DNA of 64,000 nucleotides, taken from contig NZ_LMGK01000001.1 of NCBI RefSeq assembly GCF_001427125.1, forward strand, positions 196,107-260,106, in the 5' to 3' direction. The notes under the pieces are model-generated. The model made no database searches. It saw nothing but the letters and a program-made list of their open reading frames with translations, and was not told where the DNA came from. Shown one piece after another: positions 26,803 to 35,049 of this stretch. Position 1 is the first letter of the stretch, and every line of letters starts with the position of its first letter. The translations under genes were made by a program, and so were the position numbers. This stretch comes from Pseudomonas sp. Root562. Its GTDB lineage: Bacteria > Pseudomonadota > Gammaproteobacteria > Pseudomonadales > Pseudomonadaceae.

Positions 26803-28695
26803 TTAGATCCTGAAACTCCCCACCAACTGCTTCAACCGTGCCGCCTGCTGCTCAAGATCGGCACACGCGCGCAAGGTCGCCTGCAGGTTCTCTACACCTT
26901 CCTGGTTCAGCGTGTTGATCTCGGTGATGTCGACGTTGATCGATTCCACCACAGCCGTTTGCTCTTCGGTCGCCGTGGCGACGGACTGGTTCATGCCGTC
27001 GATTTCGCCGATGCGCTGGGTCACGCTCCCCAGCCGCTCACCGGCCTGGTTGGCGATGCCGACGCTGCTTTCGCTCTGGCGCTGACTGTCGGTCATGATG
27101 CCCACGGCCGCGCGGGCGCCGACTTGCAGTTCTTCGATCATGGTCTGCACTTGCTGCGCGGAATCCTGGGTGCGATGGGCCAGGTTGCGCACTTCGTCGG
27201 CGACCACTGCGAAACCGCGTCCGGCCTCACCGGCCCGCGCTGCTTCGATGGCCGCGTTAAGCGCCAGCAGGTTGGTCTGCTGGGAGATGCTGGTGATCAC
27301 TTCCAGAATCTGTCCGATGTTCACCGTATTGCTGTTGAGCGTCTCGATGTTGCCGCACGAATCGCTGATCTTCGCCGAGAGCTGCTGCATCGCCGCAATG
27401 GTTTTATCCACCACCTGCTGGCCGTCTTCGGCCAGGCTGCGCGCATCGCTCGAATGCTGCGAGGCGAGGGCGGCGTTCTGGGCGATTTCCTGGGCAGCGG
27501 CACCAAGCTGATTGATTGCGGCGGCCACGCTGCTGGTGCGCGAGGCTTGTTGGTCGGAGTTGTACATCGACGAATTGGAAGCTGCGACAACGCGCAGGGC
27601 GACTTCGTTGACCTGACCGGTGGCCGAGGACACTTCGATGATCGAGGTGTGAATGCGCTCGACGAAGCGGTTGAACGACAGCCCCAGCGCGCCGAATTCG
27701 TCGTGGCCATGAATGGTCAGGCGTTTGGTCAAGTCACCTTCGCCTTCGGCGATGTCGTGCATGGCGCGGCCCATGGTCAGCAGCGGTTGCATCAGCAGGC
27801 TGATCAGCATGCCCAGCAATGCAATGATGATCACCACCGCAATCACCATGGCAATGATGGCCGAGGTGCGGAATTCGCTAAGCATCGAGAACGCGGTGTC
27901 CTGGTCGAGCACCAGTGCCACGTACCAATCGGCCGACGGCACCCCGTTGACGTGAGTAAACGAGATGAACTGGCGCTTGCCATCGATCTCGACCTCTTTC
28001 ATGCCGGGGCTGACCTTTGGCGCACCGTTGGGGTAAGCCTCGCTCAGGTTCTTGAGTACCAGCTTGCTGTCCGGGTGGATCAGGATCTTGCCGTCAGCGC
28101 CGACGATGAAGGCATGTCCGTGACCGCCGAAGTTCAGCGAGTTGATGATCGCACTGACGCTGGACAGGTCGATATCGGCGCCGGCCACGCCGATCATCTG
28201 GCCTTGGCGCTGTACCGGCGTTGCAACGGTAATCACCAGTTTGCCGGACGAAGCGGCGATGTACGGTTCGGTGACGATGGTCTGTTGCGCACTGTTGGCA
28301 GCCTTGTACCAGCCACGGGCCCGTGGGTCGTAATCAGCTGCGCGGTTGCCTGCCGGAACCGAGAACATCACACCGTCGGCACCACCGAAGTAACTCAGCT
28401 GGAAATTACCAGTGTAGGCGGGCAGGTCGATGATGCGTTTCAGGCTGGCCGGGGCATTGCCATCGGCAGTGACTTGCTGGGCCATCGATTGCAGCAACTG
28501 CATGCGGCTTTCCAGCCAGGTCTGGATGTTGCTGGTGGTCAGGCTGCCGAGTTCCTGCATCGATGCTTCGGTGCTGCTGCGCAAGGTCTGCCGTTGGCGA
28601 TAGTCGTTGAACAGGATGAAACAAGCGAATGCGACGGCCACCACGAGGGCGGCAGCCAACAAGATCTTGTGGCTGAACTTCATGTTTCGGGTCAT
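26803..28695 (-). CDS. Methyl-accepting chemotaxis protein with dCache domain of the amino-acid-binding type
   Basis: 630 residues from the ATG at 28695 ([13 protein letters not shown]; an ATG four codons later is equally possible). Membrane helix 1 is about residues 9-30, a periplasmic dCache domain spans about 35-280, and helix 2 precedes HAMP and the signalling domain with its highly conserved hairpin tip ([20 protein letters not shown] by position). The ligand pocket carries Y122, R127, W129, Y130 and D174 (YDPRARGWY...AGADID), the residue pattern known for amine-type amino-acid ligands in PctA-like receptors, so L-amino acids are the likely attractants. No C-terminal CheR pentapeptide is seen (ends VGSFRI). 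Confidence 0.93.
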   Translation of the reverse strand: MTRNMKFSHKILLAAALVVAVAFACFILFNDYRQRQTLRSSTEASMQELGSLTTSNIQTWLESRMQLLQSMAQQVTADGNAPASLKRIIDLPAYTGNFQLSYFGGADGVMFSVPAGNRAADYDPRARGWYKAANSAQQTIVTEPYIAASSGKLVITVATPVQRQGQMIGVAGADIDLSSVSAIINSLNFGGHGHAFIVGADGKILIHPDSKLVLKNLSEAYPNGAPKVSPGMKEVEIDGKRQFISFTHVNGVPSADWYVALVLDQDTAFSMLSEFRTSAIIAMVIAVVIIIALLGMLISLLMQPLLTMGRAMHDIAEGEGDLTKRLTIHGHDEFGALGLSFNRFVERIHTSIIEVSSATGQVNEVALRVVAASNSSMYNSDQQASRTSSVAAAINQLGAAAQEIAQNAALASQHSSDARSLAEDGQQVVDKTIAAMQQLSAKISDSCGNIETLNSNTVNIGQILEVITSISQQTNLLALNAAIEAARAGEAGRGFAVVADEVRNLAHRTQDSAQQVQTMIEELQVGARAAVGIMTDSQRQSESSVGIANQAGERLGSVTQRIGEIDGMNQSVATATEEQTAVVESINVDITEINTLNQEGVENLQATLRACADLEQQAARLKQLVGSFRI

Positions 28696-28974
28696 TGGAT
28701 GAGCTACCGCAGGGAATCTGGTCAACAAAGGAGGGGCAATGGCCACAGGCGTGGCTTTGCGTTGCATTTGTGTCGACTGGGCGGCGCCAAAGATTAGGCG
28801 AATGTGCGCAAAACCGACGAAATACTCGATCGCCATGCAAAGTGGCTGATTTGCCGGGTAGAGGCAGACGAGCGGCCCAACAAATAGCCGGTCGCTCAGG
28901 GAACCAGATTAGGGTTTTCTCTTCTAAGGTTCAGTTTGGCAGTCATGCCATTCCCCACCGCCTCTGGAGTTCAC

Positions 28975-29229
28975 ATGTCGCTGCGATCCATCGCCCTGCT
29001 TTCGTTCTGCGTGTTGTTGGCTGCGTGCAGCAAAGTCAATCAGGAAAACTACTCGAAGCTCTCGGCCGGCATGGCCAAGGCCGAAGTTGAAACCCTGTTG
29101 GGCAAACCCGCCGATTGCTCCGGCGCACTCGGCATGTCCAGTTGCACATGGGGCGACAAGAACAGCTTTATCAGCGTGCAATTCGCCGGTGACAAAGTGT
29201 TGATGTTTTCCGGCCAAGGCCTGAAGTAA
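28975..29229 (+). CDS. Small outer-membrane-assembly-type lipoprotein (SmpA/OmlA-like fold)
   Basis: 84 residues: lipoprotein signal with lipobox LLAAC (residues 13-17), then KLSAGMAKAEVETLLGKPADC, which matches the BamE/SmpA-like repeat seen in many small Pseudomonas lipoproteins. It is probably not BamE itself. The start at 28975 has TGGAG six bases upstream. The 279-bp gap to the divergent chemoreceptor (28696-28974) holds nothing else that I recognise. Confidence 0.85.
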   Translation: MSLRSIALLSFCVLLAACSKVNQENYSKLSAGMAKAEVETLLGKPADCSGALGMSSCTWGDKNSFISVQFAGDKVLMFSGQGLK

Positions 29230-29260
29230 ACCGGGGCGAAGTGCCCACGGGAGAAAAACA

Positions 29261-29830
29261 ATGAAGCGGTTATTGATGATGCTTTTTGCCGGCCTGGTAT
29301 TGGCCGGTTGTGCCACTTCTGGCCAGGATCCGTTGGCGCCCAAGACAGCCAACAGCGTCAACCTCAAGCGTTACCAGGGCACCTGGTACGAGTTGGCCCG
29401 TCTGCCGATGTATTTCCAGCGCGATTGCGCGCAATCCGAAGCCCATTACACGCTGTTGCCCGATGGCAACGTCGCGGTGCTGAACCGCTGCCTGACGGCG
29501 CAGTGGCAATGGGAAGAGGTCAAGGGCACGGCTTATCCACAGGTGCCGGGTAAAACCGACAAGTTGTGGGTCGAGTTCGATACCTGGTTTTCGAGGCTGA
29601 TTCCGGGTGTGGCGAAGGGCGAATACTGGGTGCTGTATGTCAGCGATGACTACAAGACAGCCATTGTCGGTGACCCAAGCCGTCGCTATTTGTGGCTCCT
29701 GTCACGCACACCGACCGTGAACGGTGTGGTGCGTGAAGAACTGCTGAGCAAGGCACGCCAGCAGGGCTACGACACCACGCGACTGATCTGGCGAGCGTCG
29801 GATACGCAGATGGCCAAGACCTCGAACTGA
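29261..29830 (+). CDS. blc: Outer-membrane lipocalin (Blc family)
   Basis: 189 residues with lipobox LVLAGC (C17) and the bacterial lipocalin signature YQGTWYELARLPMYFQRDC near residues 39-57, then YTLLPDGNVAVLNRC and the SCR2-like YWVLYVSDDYKTAIVGDPSRRYLWLLSR by position (about 127-155). Blc-type lipocalins bind fatty acids or lysophospholipids in the outer membrane. It follows the small lipoprotein by 31 bp, so an operon is likely. AAAAACAA directly before the ATG resembles a Crc/Hfq target. Confidence 0.93.
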   Translation: MKRLLMMLFAGLVLAGCATSGQDPLAPKTANSVNLKRYQGTWYELARLPMYFQRDCAQSEAHYTLLPDGNVAVLNRCLTAQWQWEEVKGTAYPQVPGKTDKLWVEFDTWFSRLIPGVAKGEYWVLYVSDDYKTAIVGDPSRRYLWLLSRTPTVNGVVREELLSKARQQGYDTTRLIWRASDTQMAKTSN

Positions 29831-29842
29831 TCACTGCGCTAC

Positions 29843-29876
29843 TGATCATTCCCACGCAGAGCGTGGGAATGATCAG
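29843..29876. repeat. Short palindrome of the GATCGTTCCCACGC family
   Basis: TGATCATTCCCACGC / GCGTGGGAATGATCA, a single hairpin between blc and the convergent hutF; could terminate either transcript, although no T run follows. Confidence 0.85.
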
Positions 29877-29884
29877 CGGGGGGG

Positions 29885-31249
29885 TTAACCCAACAAATCG
29901 CGCAGGACTTGGGTGAATGCCCGGTTGCTTTCCTCTTCGCCCGCATGCCGCCCGTCACGCACAACCCACTGGCCATTGACCAGCACATCCCGCACCTGCC
30001 GATCGCCACCGGCAAACAACCAGCGATTCAAGATCCCGTCGCCACTGGCCGTTGCCAGATACGGGTCGTTGCCGTCCAGCACCAGCCAATCCGCTCGCTT
30101 GCCCACCTCCAGCGCACCAATCGGTTGACCCAGCGCCTGCGCGCCGCCATCGAGCGCCGCATCGAACAGCGTGCGCCCGACCATCGGTTGCTTGGCGCCA
30201 TACAAGCGGTTGCGCCGCTGGTCGCGAAGACGTTGGCCATATTCCAGCCAACGCAATTCTTCCACCACGCTCAGCGATACATGACTGTCGGAACCGATAC
30301 CCATGCGGCCGCCCTGGGCGAGGAAGTCCACTGCCGGGAAGATCCCGTCGCCCAGGTTGGCCTCGGTGGTCAGGCACAGACCGGCAATGGCCCGGCTCTT
30401 GGCCATCGACGAGACTTCTTCGGGATTGACGTGGGTGGCGTGAACCAGGCACCAGCGCTGATCGACGTCGACATGCTCATAAAGCCATTGCACCGGACGT
30501 CGACCGCTCCAGCTCAGGCAATCGTCGACTTCCTTCTGTTGTTCGGCGATGTGGATGTGCACCGGGCAGTGCTGGTCGCTGGCCGCCAGCACTTCGCTGA
30601 TCTGCTGTGGCGTGACCGCACGTAGCGAGTGGAAGCACAAACCGAGTGTCTGCGCCTTTTGCTGCGCCAGTATGGGCTGCAATCGCGACTGCAGCTTGAG
30701 GTAGTTTTCAGTGCTGTTGATGAAACGGCGCTGACCTTCATTGGGTGTCTGACCGCCGAAACCAGCATGGCTGTAGAGCACCGGCAGCAGGGTCAAACCA
30801 ATTCCCGCCGAACTGGCCGCCTGGCTGATGCGCTGGGCCAGCTCGGCAGGGTCGGCATAAGGCTGGCCACTGGTGTCGTGGTGTACGTAATGAAATTCCG
30901 CCACCGATGTGTAGCCGGCCTTGAGCATCTCGATGTACAGCTGACGGGCGATGACCCCGAGTTGCTCCGGGCTGATTTTTCCGACGAGGCGGTACATCAA
31001 GTCGCGCCAGGTCCAGAAACTGTCGTTCGGATTACCCGCCACTTCCGCCAGCCCGGCCATGGCCCGCTGGAAGGCGTGAGAGTGCAGATTCGGCATGCCG
31101 GGCAGCAGCGGACCGCTCAACCGTTCGGCGCCATCTGCATGGGAATTGGCCTGGATATGGGTCAATACGCCGTCGGCGCTGACCTCAAGACGTACATTGT
31201 TGGCCCATCCACTAGGCAGCAGCGCGCGTTCGGCAAAGAAGGCGGACAT
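29885..31249 (-). CDS. hutF: Formimidoylglutamate deiminase HutF
   Basis: 454 residues, amidohydrolase superfamily. It deiminates N-formimidoyl-L-glutamate to N-formylglutamate and ammonia, the step that precedes HutG in the five-step histidine route of pseudomonads. Metal motifs are visible: NLHSHAFQRAMAG (H-x-H near residue 56), HIHIAEQ, and GIGSDSHVS with the catalytic Asp. Start MSAFFAERALLPSGW at 31249 with GGGGTG upstream. It diverges from hutC across 107 bp that contain a HutC-type operator. Confidence 0.95.
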   Translation of the reverse strand: MSAFFAERALLPSGWANNVRLEVSADGVLTHIQANSHADGAERLSGPLLPGMPNLHSHAFQRAMAGLAEVAGNPNDSFWTWRDLMYRLVGKISPEQLGVIARQLYIEMLKAGYTSVAEFHYVHHDTSGQPYADPAELAQRISQAASSAGIGLTLLPVLYSHAGFGGQTPNEGQRRFINSTENYLKLQSRLQPILAQQKAQTLGLCFHSLRAVTPQQISEVLAASDQHCPVHIHIAEQQKEVDDCLSWSGRRPVQWLYEHVDVDQRWCLVHATHVNPEEVSSMAKSRAIAGLCLTTEANLGDGIFPAVDFLAQGGRMGIGSDSHVSLSVVEELRWLEYGQRLRDQRRNRLYGAKQPMVGRTLFDAALDGGAQALGQPIGALEVGKRADWLVLDGNDPYLATASGDGILNRWLFAGGDRQVRDVLVNGQWVVRDGRHAGEEESNRAFTQVLRDLLG

Positions 31250-31275
31250 GGTTCAGCACCCCATCGTGTGTTATT

Positions 31276-31300
31276 TGTATATACATATACAGACGTTTGC
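31276..31300. promoter_or_regulatory. HutC-type operator between hutF and hutC
   Basis: TGTATATACA (31276-31285) is a perfect 10-bp palindrome of the type bound by HutC in Pseudomonas, overlapped by a second copy read as CTGTATATGT on the minus strand (31283-31292). It is followed by AGACGTTTGC (31291-31300), which recurs in the hutU operator region. It could repress both hutF and hutCD. Confidence 0.8.
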
Positions 31301-31356
31301 CTGCCCGGTAAACTCCGGCAAGCTAGCGATATTCACTAAACGACCAAGGATTAACC

Positions 31357-32106
31357 GTGCCGACTCCGCCTCCAGTCTCTCCGTTGGCCGCGAACATGGG
31401 CGACAGTCCGGCGCCCTTGTACGCCCGCGTCAAACAAATGATCACCCAGCAAATCGACAGTGGAAACTGGCCGCCGCACTATCGCGTGCCGTCGGAAAGC
31501 GAGCTGGTCAGCCAGCTGGGTTTCAGCCGCATGACCATCAATCGCGCCTTGCGCGAGATGACCGCCGACGGTCTGCTGGTGCGTATGCAAGGCGTGGGTA
31601 CGTTCGTCGCCGAACCTAAAAGCCAGTCCGCGCTGTTTGAAGTGCACAACATCGCCGACGAAATCGCCTCTCGCGGTCATCGCCACACCTGCAAGGTCAT
31701 CACGCTTGAAGAAGAGGCTGCCGGTTCCGAGCGTGCCCTGGCCCTGGACATGCGTGAAGGGCAGAAGGTGTTCCACTCGCTGATCGTGCATTTCGAAAAC
31801 GATATTCCGGTGCAAATCGAAGACCGTTTCGTCAACGCACTGGTGGCCCCGGACTACCTCAAGCAGGACTTCACCCTGCAAACGCCTTATGCCTATCTGA
31901 ATCAGGTCGCGCCGCTGACTGAAGGCGAACACGTGGTCGAGGCGATCCTGGCCGAGCCGTCCGAATGCAAATTGCTGCAGATTGAAAAGGGCGAGCCGTG
32001 CCTGCTGATCCGTCGCCGCACCTGGTCCGGCCGTCAGCCGGTGACCGCTGCCCGTTTGATCCACCCCGGTTCCCGTCATCGTCTGGAAGGTCGGTTCCAT
32101 AAATGA
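31357..32106 (+). CDS. hutC: Histidine utilisation repressor HutC (GntR/UTRA)
   Basis: 249 residues from a GTG start at 31357 with AAGGA upstream. An N-terminal winged helix of the GntR type (PLYARVKQMITQQIDSGNW...YRVPSESELVSQLGFSRMTINRALREM by position, about 20-70) is followed by the UTRA ligand domain (HSLIVHFENDIPVQIEDRFVN...). In the family urocanate is the inducer. It overlaps hutD by four bases. The operator in its own promoter region indicates autoregulation. Confidence 0.96.
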   Translation: MPTPPPVSPLAANMGDSPAPLYARVKQMITQQIDSGNWPPHYRVPSESELVSQLGFSRMTINRALREMTADGLLVRMQGVGTFVAEPKSQSALFEVHNIADEIASRGHRHTCKVITLEEEAAGSERALALDMREGQKVFHSLIVHFENDIPVQIEDRFVNALVAPDYLKQDFTLQTPYAYLNQVAPLTEGEHVVEAILAEPSECKLLQIEKGEPCLLIRRRTWSGRQPVTAARLIHPGSRHRLEGRFHK

Positions 32107-32672
32107 GCAGTCTGAAAGTTTTACGCGCAGTCGATTACCCGCGCATGCCGTGGAAAAACGGCGGCGGCAGCACCGAAGAAATTACCCGTGATGCCGGCAC
32201 CGGTCTGGACGGGTTTGGCTGGCGCCTGTCGATTGCCGACATTGGCGAGTCAGGCGGGTTTTCCACCTTCGCCGGTTATGAGCGAATCATCACCGTGTTG
32301 CAGGGTGACGGCATGACCTTATCGGTTGACGGTCAGCACACGCGGTCGTTGTTACCGCTGGACCCGTTTGCCTTCAGCGGCGAGAGCAAGGTTTCCTGCA
32401 CATTGCTCGGTGGGCCGATTCGCGATTTCAACCTGATCTACGCACCGCAGCGTTATGGCGCACGGTTGCAGTGGTTGAGTGGTGAGCAGCGGTTTTTCAG
32501 CGAGGCGGGCACAGTGATGGTGTTCAGCATCAGCGAAGCACTGGAAGTGAAGGTCGGTAACAGCGCTTCGCAACTGGATCGGCATGATTGCCTGCAACTG
32601 GACGGTAACACCGGCCTGCTGGAAATCTCCGTCAACGGCCCATGCTGCGTGATCGAACTGACCACACGCTGA
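32103..32672 (+). CDS. hutD: HutD family protein
   Basis: 189 residues with a bicupin-like fold: N-terminal YPRMPWKNGGGSTEEITRD and GFGWRLSIADIGESGGFSTFAGYERIITVLQG by position (about 37-68). HutD is thought to set an upper limit on hut expression, perhaps by binding a pathway intermediate such as formylglutamate; no enzyme activity is known. It is translationally coupled to hutC (ATGA overlap). Confidence 0.93.
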   Translation: MSSLKVLRAVDYPRMPWKNGGGSTEEITRDAGTGLDGFGWRLSIADIGESGGFSTFAGYERIITVLQGDGMTLSVDGQHTRSLLPLDPFAFSGESKVSCTLLGGPIRDFNLIYAPQRYGARLQWLSGEQRFFSEAGTVMVFSISEALEVKVGNSASQLDRHDCLQLDGNTGLLEISVNGPCCVIELTTR

Positions 32673-32694
32673 TTCCCCGGCCAATGAGCCTCTC

Positions 32695-32727
32695 TGTGGC
32701 GAGGGAGCTTGCTCCCGCTTGGCTGCG
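32695..32727. repeat. Single REP hairpin, GTGGCGAGGGAGCTTGCTCCC type
   Basis: GGGAGCTTGCTCCC (32703-32716) is a perfect palindrome within the common P. fluorescens REP core. It lies just after the hutD stop. Confidence 0.8.
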
Positions 32728-32784
32728 TAGCAGTCGTCAATTCAACTAGTCGGGTACATCTGACCGATCTAGATGAATCGTTAC

Positions 32785-32900
32785 TGATCGTTCCCACGCT
32801 CTGCGTGGGAACGCATCCCGTGACGCTCCGCGTCACAGTCGCAAGAAGCGGACGCGGAGCGTCCGTGACGGCGTTACCACGCAGAGCGTGGGAACGATCA
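32785..32900. repeat. BIME-like repeat, GATCGTTCCCACGC family
   Basis: GATCGTTCCCACGCTCTGCG and CGCAGAGCGTGGGAACGATC arms enclose GTGACGCTCCGCGTCAC and GGACGCTCCGCGTCC-type palindromes. It lies between hutD and the hutU control region. Confidence 0.93.
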
Positions 32901-32923
32901 TCTGATTCGAAACTGCGCACCAA

Positions 32924-32973
32924 CTTGTTACCTAACGCCCCAGCGTGGCGCAAAACCACGCTCAAGTAACAAG
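32924..32973. promoter_or_regulatory. Candidate CbrB-type upstream activating sequence for hutU
   Basis: CTTGTTAC (32924-32931) and GTAACAAG (32966-32973) are exact inverted repeats; the TGTTAC and GTAACA cores are 34 bp apart. CbrB enhancers are described with the same TGTTAC/GTAACA half-sites and a 14-bp gap, so this spacing is two helical turns longer. A second palindrome, AGCGTGG-N7-CCACGCT (32942-32962), sits inside. The centre lies about 160 bp upstream of the predicted hutU start. Confidence 0.5.
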
Positions 32974-33084
32974 CCCTCTCTCCTGCCACAAAGCCCTGCG
33001 AAAAATTTCATCTTCCTCAGACCCCTTGATCTACAGGCTTTCCAGGCCGATTCAGGATTTTTCTTGAACACACATCCAGCAAGT

Positions 33085-33100
33085 TGGCCGCTTGATTGCA
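33085..33100 (+). promoter_or_regulatory. Sigma-54 promoter of hutU
   Basis: TGGCCGCTTGATTGCA: TGGC and TTGCA with the exact 10-bp GG-to-GC interval. Predicted start near 33111, inside the HutC operator, giving a ~139-nt leader before hutU. Confidence 0.78.
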
Positions 33101-33104
33101 TATG

Positions 33105-33134
33105 CTTGTATGTACAAGTAAAGACGTATGCGTA
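33105..33134 (+). promoter_or_regulatory. HutC operator at the hutU start site
   Basis: CTTGTATGTACAAG (33105-33118) is a 14-bp palindrome matching the hutU operators described in pseudomonads. It covers the start predicted from the sigma-54 boxes. AGACGTATGC follows at 33122-33131, at the same distance from the TGTAT core as in the hutF/hutC operator. Confidence 0.82.
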
Positions 33135-33249
33135 TGAGTCACGGAGACTCAACCGTCGTCCACTGATTCGCCGGTGTGCACTGATGCTCATCGGCTTGCT
33201 CGCCCACTGCCTGGGTTGGTTTTGGATTGATTGCTGAGGAGTTCTGTTC

Positions 33250-34917
33250 GTGACTAAATTTCGTGACGTTGAAATCCGCGCTGCCCGCGGTAACACGCTG
33301 ACCGCCAAGAGCTGGCTGACCGAAGCGCCGCTGCGCATGCTGATGAACAACCTCGACCCGGAAGTCGCCGAGAACCCGAAAGAACTGGTGGTTTACGGTG
33401 GCATCGGTCGTGCGGCACGTAACTGGGAATGCTACGACAAGATCGTCGAAAGCCTGACCAATCTGAATGACGACGAGACCCTGCTGGTGCAATCCGGCAA
33501 GCCGGTCGGCGTGTTCAAGACTCACGCCAATGCCCCGCGCGTACTGATCGCCAACTCCAACCTAGTGCCGCACTGGGCGAGCTGGGAACACTTCAACGAA
33601 CTCGACGCCAAAGGCCTGGCCATGTATGGCCAGATGACCGCCGGCAGCTGGATCTACATCGGCAGCCAGGGCATCGTTCAGGGCACATACGAAACCTTCG
33701 TCGAAGCCGGTCGCCAACACTACAACGATGACCTGAAAGGCAAGTGGGTACTGACCGCTGGCCTGGGTGGCATGGGGGGCGCCCAGCCTCTGGCTGCAAC
33801 CCTGGCCGGTGCTTGCTCGCTGAACATCGAATGCCAGCAGGTCAGCATCGATTTCCGCCTGAAAAGCCGTTATGTCGACGAGCAAGCCACTGACCTCGAC
33901 GACGCACTGGCCCGTATCGCCAAGTACACCGCCGAAGGCAAGGCAATCTCCATCGCGCTGCTGGGCAACGCGGCGGAAATCCTGCCGGAACTGGTCAAGC
34001 GTGGCGTGCGTCCGGACATGGTCACCGACCAGACCAGCGCCCACGACCCGCTCAACGGCTACCTGCCGGCCGGCTGGACCTGGGATCAATACCGCGAGCG
34101 CGCCAAGACCGAGCCTGCCGCTGTAATCAAAGCCGCCAAGCAATCGATGGCCGTACACGTCAAGGCGATGCTGGACTTCCAGAAAATGGGCGTGCCGACC
34201 TTCGACTATGGCAACAACATCCGTCAGATGGCTCAGGAAGAAGGCGTGGAAAACGCATTCGACTTCCCGGGCTTCGTACCGGCCTACATCCGTCCGCTGT
34301 TCTGCCGCGGCATCGGCCCGTTCCGCTGGGCTGCGCTGTCGGGCAACGCTGAAGACATCTACAAGACCGACGCCAAAGTAAAAGAGCTGATCCCGGACGA
34401 CGCTCACCTGCACAACTGGCTGGACATGGCCCGCGAGCGCATCAGCTTCCAGGGGCTGCCAGCGCGTATCTGCTGGGTTGGCCTGGGCCTGCGCGCCAAG
34501 CTCGGTCTGGCGTTCAACGAAATGGTGCGCAGCGGCGAGCTGTCGGCACCGATCGTGATCGGTCGCGACCACCTGGACTCCGGTTCGGTCGCCAGCCCGA
34601 ACCGCGAAACCGAATCGATGCAGGACGGCTCCGACGCCGTGTCCGACTGGCCGCTGCTCAACGCCTTGCTCAACACCGCGAGCGGCGCGACCTGGGTTTC
34701 GCTGCACCACGGCGGCGGCGTCGGCATGGGCTTCTCCCAGCATTCGGGCATGGTGATTGTCTGCGACGGTACTGATGAAGCGGCCGAGCGTATCGCACGC
34801 GTGCTGCACAACGACCCGGCCACTGGCGTCATGCGTCACGCCGATGCCGGCTACCAGATCGCCATCGACTGCGCCAAGGAACAAGGGCTGAACCTGCCGA
34901 TGATTACCGGCAAGTAA
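33250..34917 (+). CDS. hutU: Urocanate hydratase (urocanase)
   Basis: 555 residues. It converts urocanate to imidazolone propionate with NAD+ as electrophile. The Gly-rich NAD site [12 protein letters not shown] is at 171-182, and the conserved segment [15 protein letters not shown] carries the active-site Cys. GTG start at 33250 ([14 protein letters not shown]) with GAGGAG eight bases upstream. It heads the long hut operon and is separated from the next gene by a REPIN. Confidence 0.98.
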   Translation: MTKFRDVEIRAARGNTLTAKSWLTEAPLRMLMNNLDPEVAENPKELVVYGGIGRAARNWECYDKIVESLTNLNDDETLLVQSGKPVGVFKTHANAPRVLIANSNLVPHWASWEHFNELDAKGLAMYGQMTAGSWIYIGSQGIVQGTYETFVEAGRQHYNDDLKGKWVLTAGLGGMGGAQPLAATLAGACSLNIECQQVSIDFRLKSRYVDEQATDLDDALARIAKYTAEGKAISIALLGNAAEILPELVKRGVRPDMVTDQTSAHDPLNGYLPAGWTWDQYRERAKTEPAAVIKAAKQSMAVHVKAMLDFQKMGVPTFDYGNNIRQMAQEEGVENAFDFPGFVPAYIRPLFCRGIGPFRWAALSGNAEDIYKTDAKVKELIPDDAHLHNWLDMARERISFQGLPARICWVGLGLRAKLGLAFNEMVRSGELSAPIVIGRDHLDSGSVASPNRETESMQDGSDAVSDWPLLNALLNTASGATWVSLHHGGGVGMGFSQHSGMVIVCDGTDEAAERIARVLHNDPATGVMRHADAGYQIAIDCAKEQGLNLPMITGK

Positions 34918-34926
34918 CGCTTGCCC

Positions 34927-35008
34927 GTAGGAGCAAAGCTTGCTCGCGATGAACGATAACGTGGTGCATCAGATACACCGCCATCGCGAGCAAGCTCAGC
35001 TCCTACAG
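34927..35008. repeat. REPIN-like inverted repeat inside the hut operon (hutU-permease gap)
   Basis: GTAGGAGCAAAGCTTGCTCGCG and CGCGAGCAAGCTCAGCTCCTAC arms around a ~38-bp centre; TAGGAGC family. Confidence 0.9.
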
Positions 35009-35024
35009 GGACCGAATGAATTCC

Positions 35025-35032
35025 AATAACAA
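35025..35032 (+). promoter_or_regulatory. Candidate Crc/Hfq catabolite-repression target before the permease
   Basis: AATAACAA matches the A-rich AAYAAYAA motif and lies just 5' of the AGAGG ribosome site of the permease, the usual position for translational repression by Hfq/Crc in Pseudomonas. Confidence 0.45.
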
Positions 35033-35049
35033 TCCACAGAGGTTGAACC

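Noticed and set aside
26578..28797. 739-aa plus-strand frame opposite the chemoreceptor gene
   Set aside because: Mirror of the MCP codon pattern; runs through a REPIN and has no domain features.
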